Position numbers and translations under genes: made by a program | Shown: positions 58,170 to 64,000 of the stretch, in pieces | How positions within the stretch are numbered: position 1 is the stretch's first letter | How the letters are laid out: every line of letters starts with the position of its first letter | The notes under the pieces: model-generated | Databases searched by the model: none | Told to the model about the DNA's origin: nothing | Seen by the model: the letters and a program-made list of their open reading frames with translations, nothing else | Source: Prevotella sp. | GTDB lineage: Bacteria; Bacteroidota; Bacteroidia; Bacteroidales; Bacteroidaceae | NCBI GenBank assembly: GCA_017417465.1 | Contig: JAFPZD010000116.1 | Coordinates: 1-64,000 of the forward strand | Direction: 5' to 3' | Length of the DNA stretch: 64,000 bases

Positions 58170-60650
58170 ATGAGACGAGCACGATTACTCATGGCAGCCC
58201 TGCTGCTGGCATTAGCCGCCCAGACTGTAAATGCCGTACCGGCCTGGCGAGGCCCTATCAAGGCGAAGCAGCCCGATGGCTCCGTTATCACGTTCTACAT
58301 GACAGGCGACGAATTCGGACATCAGTGCTTTGCCCTTGACGGCACAACACTTGTCCAGGACTCGCTGGGCTTTTATCGGAAAGCACCCGCCAACCGTCAA
58401 CTGTCACCTGCCAACTCTCAACTTTCCAACAAAGGCAGACTAAAGGCGCCGAAGACCACGCGCTTCCAAGTCGACGGATTCCCGACGACGGGCGAGATAC
58501 GCTGTCTGGTCATCCTCGCAGAGTTCAACAATCTGCCGTTCACCTTCGACTACGACTTCCACAACCGCATGCTGAACGAGACGGGGTTCTCTGACGACGG
58601 AGCCACGGGTTGCGCCGCCGAGTACTTCACCGAACAGTCGATGCAGACGTTCTTTCCGAAGTTCGACGTCATCGGTCCAGTGAAACTGACGAAAAACTAC
58701 GCCTACTATGGCGAGAACGACGTCTTCACTAACAGCGATACAGGCACTGGCCTCATGATTATGGAAGCCTGCCAGTTGGCGAAGAGCCAGCACGGCGTCA
58801 ACTTTGCTGACTACGACAACAACAACGACGGTCAGGTGGACATGGTCTACGTCATCTATGCCGGTTATGGCGAATCGTGGGGCGCCGGCAGCAACTATCT
58901 ATGGCCAAAGAAATGGCAGCTGGCTGCAGAGAATCTGAAACTGGAGATTGACAACAAGACTATCGACGTCTACGCTTGTTCGAGCGAATTCTATGGTAAC
59001 CCATCATGGGAAGAGGAGAACGGTGGCCATCACTCCGCCGGCATCGGCACTGTCTGCCATGAGTTCGGCCACGTCTTAGGCTTTGCCGACCACTATTCGA
59101 CGGCGGAAACCGTCTATCGTTTAGGCTCCTACGACATCATGGACTACGGTCCCTACAACAACCTGGGACACACGCCACCCGCCTACAATGCCTTCGAGCG
59201 TGTCACCTTAGGCTGGATGACCCCCGACACGCTGCGCATGGACCCGCTGACGAATGTAGAGCTGGAGCACATCGCCACATCAAACAAGGCCTACGTGCTG
59301 ACGACATCGAATCCAAACGAGTGCTACTTCCTCGAGGCACGCCAGCAGGAGGGCTGGGACCGTTACCTCCCCTCCAGCGGCATGATGATTACGCATCTCG
59401 ACTTCCAGACCGTCTCATGGACCATGAATATGGCCAACACTGACCCTGACCATCAGCGTTTCTATCTGGTTTGTGCCGACAATGACCCCGTCTATGACTT
59501 CCAGACGGGACGCGACTCAGAGCGTGGCGACCTCTATCCGAGTGTGCTGACCGGCAACAAGGCGTTCACCGACGAGAGCCACCCTGCGGCATGGACCTAC
59601 ACCGGCGAGGTGCTCGACAAATGGATTACGAACATCCGCAACAGCGATGGAATCGTGCTTTTTGACTATCGCAACAACCATCTTGAGATTCCCGTCAACC
59701 TTCACGTACGCGATATTAACAATGAAGGATTCACGGCCGAATGGGAACCCGTAGACCGTGCCGAGCGCTACGAGCTGAACCTTTACCAGCTGATGCACGA
59801 GAGCGACCGGCCGCTGGCTGTCAACGAAGGCTTCTGGCGTATGGAGGCAGGCTCGGTGAGCAGTCCTGACGGCACGAACATCGCCGACAAGCTGGACGAC
59901 TACATGACGCAGCCGGGATGGACAGGCGAGCTGGTCTATCAGGCGGGCGGCTTATGCAAGATAGGCAGTGCAGGTGCCAGTGGCAAGCTAATCTCGCCGA
60001 AACTGAACTTAGCCTCTCAGGGCCAGACAGATTTCACCGTCGTGGTGAAGGTACAGTCGGTTCAGGGCAAGACGCCCGTGCTGAGCATCAGCTGCAACGG
60101 TGAGCAGGCCCGCACACGACTGTCGTCGGCTAATCGCGAATACTACGCCACGTTCCATGGCGGACTGACAGAAACGACCATCGAAATAGAGTCCGTGAAG
60201 GAGCGTGCCTTCCTCGACACCCTCGTCGTCATCCGTGGCACCAATGTCACAGACTACTTCCCCAGCGCAAAGGAGATCAGCGTCACAGGCGACATTGCCT
60301 CTACCGAATCGCCAGAGGTGAGCGACCCGCTCATTCCCTGCGACACGATAAACGTTGAGACCACCGACACGCAGTATCTGTTCACCGGCCTGCTGCCCGC
60401 TACCAACTACTGTTTCGAGGTGCGCGCCATGAACAACGACATGGGCTCGGCGTTCTGCGACCGCGTCTATGTCTGCACCACCGATGATGCAGGGGAGACA
60501 GGAATAGTTGATAGAAACTATAGCTATTCTAACATCTGTCCTGCCCAAGGTCAGTTCGATCTCCAAGGCCGCAAGTATACTCAGCCCTCAACTGGCCAGC
60601 TGATTATCGTCAGTGACGGCGACAGGTTCCGCAAGCTAATCATGAAATAA
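58170..60650 (+). CDS. Secreted M6-family metalloprotease (immune inhibitor A-like) with T9SS-like tail
   Basis: The ATG at 58170 (MRRARLLMAALLLALAAQTVNA) gives 826 residues. The longer frame from 57984 would begin upstream of the promoter. A propeptide-like region (GPIKAKQPDGSVITFYMTGDEFGHQCFALDG) is typical of M6 proteins. The catalytic domain has CLVILAEFNN, YFTEQSMQTFFPKF, a calcium-like DYDNNNDGQVD loop, and the zinc motif HEFGHVLGFADHY, followed by YDIMDYG with the Met-turn. Fibronectin-like and choice-of-anchor modules occupy about 515-790, and the end FDLQGRKYTQPSTGQLIIVSDG...KLIMK is a variant T9SS-like tail. A 7-bp-period array (58390-58424) encodes part of the propeptide. It probably degrades host or dietary proteins outside the cell. 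Confidence 0.9.
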   Translation: MRRARLLMAALLLALAAQTVNAVPAWRGPIKAKQPDGSVITFYMTGDEFGHQCFALDGTTLVQDSLGFYRKAPANRQLSPANSQLSNKGRLKAPKTTRFQVDGFPTTGEIRCLVILAEFNNLPFTFDYDFHNRMLNETGFSDDGATGCAAEYFTEQSMQTFFPKFDVIGPVKLTKNYAYYGENDVFTNSDTGTGLMIMEACQLAKSQHGVNFADYDNNNDGQVDMVYVIYAGYGESWGAGSNYLWPKKWQLAAENLKLEIDNKTIDVYACSSEFYGNPSWEEENGGHHSAGIGTVCHEFGHVLGFADHYSTAETVYRLGSYDIMDYGPYNNLGHTPPAYNAFERVTLGWMTPDTLRMDPLTNVELEHIATSNKAYVLTTSNPNECYFLEARQQEGWDRYLPSSGMMITHLDFQTVSWTMNMANTDPDHQRFYLVCADNDPVYDFQTGRDSERGDLYPSVLTGNKAFTDESHPAAWTYTGEVLDKWITNIRNSDGIVLFDYRNNHLEIPVNLHVRDINNEGFTAEWEPVDRAERYELNLYQLMHESDRPLAVNEGFWRMEAGSVSSPDGTNIADKLDDYMTQPGWTGELVYQAGGLCKIGSAGASGKLISPKLNLASQGQTDFTVVVKVQSVQGKTPVLSISCNGEQARTRLSSANREYYATFHGGLTETTIEIESVKERAFLDTLVVIRGTNVTDYFPSAKEISVTGDIASTESPEVSDPLIPCDTINVETTDTQYLFTGLLPATNYCFEVRAMNNDMGSAFCDRVYVCTTDDAGETGIVDRNYSYSNICPAQGQFDLQGRKYTQPSTGQLIIVSDGDRFRKLIMK
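58390..58424 (+). repeat. CCAACTC-type heptamers in the M6 propeptide region
   Basis: Five 7-base units (CCAACCG, TCAACTG, TCACCTG, CCAACTC, TCAACTT) encode NRQLSPANSQLS between the propeptide and the catalytic domain. Confidence 0.85.
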
Positions 60651-60663
60651 CACACGATATAAG

Positions 60664-60705
60664 GTGGGAAGGAGCGTGATAAGTCACGCTTTCTCCCCAT
60701 CCTTT
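60664..60705 (+). terminator. Terminator after the M6 protease gene
   Basis: AGCGTGA (60673-60679) pairs with TCACGCT (60684-60690) around TAAG, extended by GGGA/TCTCCC, then a pyrimidine-rich run. Confidence 0.7.
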
Positions 60706-60733
60706 TCATAAGCAACTTTTATTTAATTGTTAC

Positions 60734-60764
60734 AGCCCCCACCGCAGTGACTGCGCTGGGGGCT
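60734..60764. terminator. Second hairpin in the convergent spacer
   Basis: AGCCCCCACCGCAG and CTGCGCTGGGGGCT form a 14-bp stem with one mismatch around TGA. It probably ends the opposing dockerin-tailed gene or both transcripts. Confidence 0.65.
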
Positions 60765-60810
60765 ATCTCTATTCTACAGATTGGTGATTGATGAAGGGAG
60801 GAGCGGGCTG

Positions 60811-60959
60811 GCAGTTCGCTCCGAGGGGACTCACAGTTTGCTCCGAGGGGACTCACAGTTTGCTCCGAGGGGACTCATAGTTTGCTCCGAGCGGACTCAC
60901 AGTCTGCTCCGAGCGGACTCACAGTCTGCTCCGAGCGGACTGGCAGTCCCCTCGGAGCA
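60811..60959 (+). repeat. 22-bp tandem repeat with a terminal inverted unit
   Basis: GCTCCGAG recurs at 60818, 60840, 60862, 60884, 60906 and 60928, exactly 22 bases apart. Early units continue GGGGACTCACAGTTT and later ones GCGGACTCACAGTCT. At 60945-60959 the sequence AGTCCCCTCGGAGCA is the reverse complement of the unit core, so the array can close into a hairpin. It lies in the 323-base spacer 60651-60973 between convergent genes, which holds otherwise only the two hairpins. Confidence 0.95.
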
Positions 60960-60973
60960 GGCTGGCAGCTTTA

Positions 60974-62884
60974 TCAGAGCACACCAGCCATGATGTTTGT
61001 AATGGCTACGATGTCACCAATGCCTACCTCACCGTCGCCGTTCACGTCGGCGCGAGTCTTGACGGCAGCGTCGGTGGTGATGCCGGCCATGACGTTGGTG
61101 ATGGCCACGATGTCGCCGATGCCCACCTCGCCGTCGCCGTTCACGTCGCCAGGAATGGCGGCGGTCAGCTCCACTTTGTCGGCATTCATGAAGCGGCCAT
61201 CCTTATCGAGGAGCATCACCACGACCTCGCAGTTCTCTATGTGGTGAATTTTCTCGGGCAGAGGGAACGCGCACTCGTATTCATAGATGTCACCGTCGCT
61301 GATTTGCCTGGGGAAGACGTTGGCGATGCCGCGGAAGTCGTCCTTAGGCCACGTGCCGCGTGCCACGTCGTTGTACCACATATCGTCGGCATTCAGAATG
61401 CCGGGCAACTTCTCGTAGCCATAGCACTCGCCCTGGACGTTACCGGCATAGCCGTTAATCTGGTCGTAGCCACAGTAGTTATCGAGGATGCCAGTCTCGG
61501 CATGTGTGCGGTGAACATTGTTCTCGATGACGACGTAGAACAGGCGGAAGTTGGCCTCTTCGTAGTCCTTGGTGAAGAGTGCCTCGGCGTTGACGGTGAT
61601 TTCGCCAGTGGCGGGGTCGTAGGCGGCACGGGCCTGTATGCCGGCTTCATGGCGGTCGTACTTCTTGATATTAATATAATAATAAGGTATATTGCCAGGG
61701 TCGATGGAATAGGAGGTGTTGCGGTTCATCACGCAGTTGGGGAAGCCGCCCATGCTGTAGGAAGACATGAGCCAGCTGAGGTATTGCTCACCTTCGATGG
61801 CCATGGAGTCGGGCACGGACTGAGGATAGCCGTTGTTGTGGATGCCGATGCCGATGAAGCCGTCGGGATAGTTCTCGCGCATGTAGTTCATGGCTCCTAA
61901 GCCGCGCACGCAATATTGGCACCAAGTGCCCGTCACTTCTTCGCATACGAGTTTCCACGGTATGGCGTAGAACTTGCCGCTGATGACGCTCTGGTCGTCG
62001 CCCGAACGTATCCATGCGCGGTAGTGGTAGAGCTGGTTGCGCTGGAGGGTCACTGGCTGGTCGAGGGTAAAGTCGAAGGTCTCGCCGGGTGCCAAGTGAT
62101 GGTTGAAGGTCTGCTCAGCTCCTTCCAACCTCTCCCCACTGGGGGAGACCAGTTCGAAACCTATCGTGAACTGCTCAACGGCCTGAGTGCCGGTGCCGAT
62201 TGCCTGACCACTGATGGTCACCTCGCCATAACCGTCGAAGCAACGGTCGAAGCCCATCTTCAGTCCGACGTTCGAGGGTATGCCCACGAAGATGTCGTCG
62301 ACATAGAGCATGGTCTTGTCCTTGGAATTGTTGACAAAGGCGATGTAGATGGTCTGGCCCATATAAGCGGACAGGTCCACCTCGTGCTGCTGCCACGCGT
62401 GTTCCTCTTTATTAATAGAGAAAAGAGGGGCAGTGGTGTCGAAGTCGGAGGGCTGGGGTTGGCCTGGTTGTTGCGTTGACAACGCAACATACAGAACGAG
62501 ACCGTCGCGATAGTCCTTATCCGAGGCCCGCGACCGCCACAGCAGCTTGGCTTTGGCATCGTCGACGGTCACGGCGGGAAGAATCATCCAGTCGTTCGAG
62601 GTGGCTCCTTTCCTGTACCACGATGTCGAGGTGCCCACATGGTTGCCGTCCTCATCGGCGGGGGCAGAGACTATCCAAGGCGTTCCGATGGCGAAGCCCA
62701 AGTTTTTCATGTCGATTGACGGTTCGTTCTCGTCGAGGTCATAAAAGGTCATCCCCTCAGGCATGTCCGCTTCAAAGTCGGTGCTGAAGTAGGTGGTCTG
62801 GGCCATGAGAGTTGACAGGCGATGGGTGAAGGGTGAAAGGTGAAGGGTGAGAAGTGAAAGGATTAGTAACTTTTTCTTGTTCAT
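60974..62884 (-). CDS. Omp28-like thiol-fold surface protein with dockerin-like C-terminus
   Basis: The ATG at 62884 (MNKKKLLILSLLTLHLSPFTHRLSTLMAQ) gives 636 residues. The open frame extends far upstream but past the promoter. The signal peptide is partly encoded by a GGTGAAG heptamer array. A choice-of-anchor/cleaved-adhesin module follows (about 30-200: WMILPAVTVDDAKAKLLWRS...TMLYVDDIFVG). Next is the Omp28-related part with a thioredoxin-like VTGTWCQYCVRGLGAMNYM motif (CxxC) and IGIGIHNNGYPQSVP, SMGGFPNCVMNR. The C-terminus has two F-hand loops GDVNGDGEVGIGDIVAITN and ADVNGDGEVGIGDIVAITN, a dockerin-like pair nearly identical to that of the 53162-57931 protein. It is probably a surface-exposed binding protein; any redox role of the CxxC is not shown. 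Confidence 0.85.
   Translation of the reverse strand: MNKKKLLILSLLTLHLSPFTHRLSTLMAQTTYFSTDFEADMPEGMTFYDLDENEPSIDMKNLGFAIGTPWIVSAPADEDGNHVGTSTSWYRKGATSNDWMILPAVTVDDAKAKLLWRSRASDKDYRDGLVLYVALSTQQPGQPQPSDFDTTAPLFSINKEEHAWQQHEVDLSAYMGQTIYIAFVNNSKDKTMLYVDDIFVGIPSNVGLKMGFDRCFDGYGEVTISGQAIGTGTQAVEQFTIGFELVSPSGERLEGAEQTFNHHLAPGETFDFTLDQPVTLQRNQLYHYRAWIRSGDDQSVISGKFYAIPWKLVCEEVTGTWCQYCVRGLGAMNYMRENYPDGFIGIGIHNNGYPQSVPDSMAIEGEQYLSWLMSSYSMGGFPNCVMNRNTSYSIDPGNIPYYYINIKKYDRHEAGIQARAAYDPATGEITVNAEALFTKDYEEANFRLFYVVIENNVHRTHAETGILDNYCGYDQINGYAGNVQGECYGYEKLPGILNADDMWYNDVARGTWPKDDFRGIANVFPRQISDGDIYEYECAFPLPEKIHHIENCEVVVMLLDKDGRFMNADKVELTAAIPGDVNGDGEVGIGDIVAITNVMAGITTDAAVKTRADVNGDGEVGIGDIVAITNIMAGVL
62811..62859. 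repeat. GGTGAAG heptamers encoding part of a signal peptide
   Basis: Seven 7-base units (GTTGACA, GGCGATG, GGTGAAG, GGTGAAA, GGTGAAG, GGTGAGA, AGTGAAA). On the coding (minus) strand they encode SLLTLHLSPFTHRLST, the hydrophobic core and exit of the signal peptide. Confidence 0.9.
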
Positions 62885-62913
62885 CGGTGTTGTTTGTTTG
62901 GTTTTTACTGCGA

Positions 62914-62941
62914 CAAAGATACAAACTTTTTTGGGGAACAA
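62914..62941 (-). promoter_or_regulatory. Promoter of the Omp28-like gene
   Basis: Minus-strand TATCTTTG (62921-62914), with a TTG candidate at 62941-62939. The ATG at 62884 is about 23 bases past the predicted start of transcription. Confidence 0.65.
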
Positions 62942-63002
62942 GAACAAAAAGACGGGGTTTGTGAGGGCTGTCAGTTTTTGTCTATACTTTGAGAGGCGGA
63001 AA

Positions 63003-63075
63003 AAAGGTGAAAAGGTGAAGGGTAAAAGGTGAAAAGGTGAAAAAGTGAAAAGGTAAAAAATGAAGGGTGAAGAAC
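63003..63075. repeat. Degenerate GGTGAAA repeats in the divergent spacer
   Basis: About nine GGTGAAA/AGTGAAA-like units at 7-8 base intervals, noncoding. They match the heptamers inside the neighbouring signal peptide. The rest of 62885-63243 holds two promoters, a 21-base string shared with 58063-58083, and the hairpin at 63101. Confidence 0.75.
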
Positions 63076-63100
63076 TGTTTGGAGTGAAAATAGGGCCAAA

Positions 63101-63148
63101 AGAGCGGCAAATTTGGGCGAAAACCCAAATTTGCCGCTCTTTTTTTTG
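63101..63148 (+). terminator. Very strong Rho-independent terminator without an upstream gene
   Basis: AGAGCGGCAAATTTGGG (63101-63117) pairs perfectly over 17 bp with 63124-63140 around CGAAAA and is followed by eight T. No plus-strand gene lies between 60650 and it, and it stands just upstream of the 63169 promoter. Confidence 0.85.
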
Positions 63149-63168
63149 GAATTTGCTGCTTTTTTCTA

Positions 63169-63176
63169 TAATTTTG
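63169..63176 (+). promoter_or_regulatory. -7 box of the truncated giant gene
   Basis: TAATTTTG at 63169-63176, 67 bases before the ATG at 63244. Confidence 0.55.
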
Positions 63177-63243
63177 CAAGCGGCAAATGCAGGGGGCGCC
63201 TGCACCTTAGAATAATTATTCACTTCAAATAAACAGTAGCATT

Positions 63244-63507
63244 ATGGAACCAAAATTAACTTTTATGAAGCGATGTTGGCGGGTGCCGCTCATCCTTCTT
63301 GTGTGTCTCCTTGGAGGCAGCAGCGGCCTATGGGCCACCTCTTATTTTAATAATTGTAAGCATACGACCATCATGCACGAACCGACGGTGAGTGCTCCTT
63401 ATTTCCAAGTTTGCGCGCAAACAAGGTCAATGCTCAATGGTCAATGGTCAATGGTTAATGCTCAATGGTCAATGTTCAATGCTCAATGTTCAATGGTCAA
63501 TGGTTAA
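63244..63507 (+). pseudogene. Truncated N-terminus of a third giant surface protein
   Basis: 87 codons. The signal region KRCWRVPLILLVCLLGGSSGLWA closely matches KRWWRVLPLLLMCLIGGSSPTLA of giant A, and SAPYFQVCAQTR parallels the start of its mature part (STPFFEMRMIYYDW). After about 60 residues the frame passes into 11 TCAATGG-type heptamers (63427-63503), encoding MLNGQWSMVNAQWSMFNAQCS, and stops at TAA. The rest of the giant is absent, and the small-protein gene starts 84 bases later. Probably a remnant; a short secreted peptide product cannot be excluded. Confidence 0.65.
63427..63503 (+). repeat. TCAATGG heptamer array, 11 units, ending the truncated giant gene
   Basis: Eleven 7-base units: TCAATGC, TCAATGG x3, TTAATGC, TCAATGG, TCAATGT, TCAATGC, TCAATGT, TCAATGG x2. 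This is the longest heptamer array in the window. The stop codon lies directly after the last unit. Confidence 0.95.
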
Positions 63508-63544
63508 AAATGACTCAAACGGCACGATTGTCGAAAGTATTTTG

Positions 63545-63552
63545 TAACTTTG
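63545..63552 (+). promoter_or_regulatory. -7 box of the third small-protein gene
   Basis: TAACTTTG at 63545-63552, 39 bases before the ATG at 63591. No TTTCGTCT array precedes it. Confidence 0.6.
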
Positions 63553-63590
63553 CCGCCGAATGAATCACTAACGGTTCTTCCCGAAGCCCA

Positions 63591-64000
63591 ATGAAGCAGC
63601 AGAGCCTACACCTTATTATATTAATAGCGGCGACTCAAAGACGTCTGCTCGCCCTAATTGGTTTCCTTTTCATAACGGTAGGGAGCGCAGTAGCATCTGA
63701 CCCCTTCGGCGAGGTCAACACCACGAAGTACCCCAACACGATGACCATCACCGGCTATGTGCGCATGGGCGGGAAGGTGCTGGGCGACGAGACCGTCGTT
63801 GCCGTCTACCAGGGCGATGAGCTCAGAGGAAAGAAGAGTCCCATGAGCACCGATAAGTACACCAGCATCCTGATGATGACCATCTATGGCAACGACACGT
63901 CGCTGCCTCTCCACTTCAAGGTTTTTACCGATGGTCGCGTCATCGAGGTGGACCAAGGCCTGAAATTCGTGACCGACGCGCGCATAGGCAAAGCCAAAGA
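63591..64000 (+). CDS. Small secreted surface protein, third copy (partial, runs off the window)
   Basis: The ATG at 63591 opens a frame that stays open to the window end (136 codons). The leader MKQQSLHLIILIAATQRRLLALIGFLF is followed by SDPFGEVNTTKYPNTMTITGYV, YQGDELRGKKSPMSTDKYTSILMMTIYG and LHFKVFTDGRVIEVDQGL, closely matching the 35110 protein and even more the frameshifted 47048 copy. This copy is intact where 47048 has lost 19 bases. By analogy with 35110, a giant gene may follow outside the window. Confidence 0.8.
   Translation, partial: MKQQSLHLIILIAATQRRLLALIGFLFITVGSAVASDPFGEVNTTKYPNTMTITGYVRMGGKVLGDETVVAVYQGDELRGKKSPMSTDKYTSILMMTIYGNDTSLPLHFKVFTDGRVIEVDQGLKFVTDARIGKAK

Noticed and set aside
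60974-63223. Full 749-codon frame as the true Omp28-like protein
   Set aside because: Codons before 62884 run through the promoter, the GGTGAAA repeats and the strong hairpin; the signal peptide begins at 62884.

Overview
The window looks like part of a Bacteroidota chromosome, most likely Bacteroidales and probably a gut or rumen Prevotella relative (inference). At least a dozen genes are preceded by the Bacteroidetes -7 box TAnnTTTG, usually with TTG about 20 bases upstream. Start sites lack strong Shine-Dalgarno sequences. Many secreted proteins end in a type IX secretion (T9SS)-like tail (YDLQGRRV...YIVNGKK). No rRNA, tRNA or CRISPR array was recognised.

Layout. 1-0.9 kb: the end of an IS transposase and a gene broken by one in-frame TGA. 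1.2-7.7 kb: a lytic transglycosylase-like protein, an SGNH/GDSL hydrolase, ftcD-hutU, and a GH53 endo-galactanase. 7.9-11 kb (minus): a BlaI-type repressor, an M56 membrane peptidase and a lipoprotein that resembles the peptidase's C-terminus. 11.2-16.3 kb (minus): a 1711-aa purple-acid-phosphatase-like/GH115 fusion. 16.8-18.4 kb (minus): ECF sigma, membrane anti-sigma and an exported protein. 18.5-21.2 kb: hutH and a convergent OprO/OprP-type porin. 21.4-23.7 kb: a TPR/transmembrane/AraC-type regulator and a 64-aa membrane protein. 23.8-33.5 kb and 36.1-45.5 kb: two paralogous giant LamG-rich surface proteins (A, 3226 aa; B, 3137 aa). Between them lie a repeat-filled 1.6-kb spacer and a smaller secreted protein (35.1-36.1 kb). 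45.7-48.1 kb: hutI and a frameshifted copy of the small protein. 48.1-49.9 kb (minus): a TPR/LuxR-type regulator. 50.0-57.9 kb (minus): a starch-binding secreted protein and a multidomain adhesin with a dockerin-like tail. 58.2-62.9 kb: a secreted M6 metalloprotease and a convergent Omp28-like protein with a dockerin-like tail. 63.2-64 kb: a truncated giant N-terminus and another small-protein gene that runs off the end.

How the genes work together. hutH, hutU, hutI and bifunctional ftcD form a complete histidine-to-glutamate route, but they sit at three places over 44 kb, each with its own promoter. The rest is mostly secretome: carbohydrate-active enzymes, adhesins, a protease and two single-chain regulators.

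The most unusual content is (1) a family of giant/small surface-protein loci in several states of decay. Loci A and B share noncoding flanks, including four TTTCGTCT boxes at identical 20/21/22-base spacing just upstream of the promoter. (2) Tandem repeats are very abundant, mainly with a 7-bp period. They invade coding sequence at signal peptides, gene ends and next to C-terminal sorting tails, where a change of one unit would shift the frame. The repeats and the family relations are read directly from the sequence; regulation and phase variation are inference.
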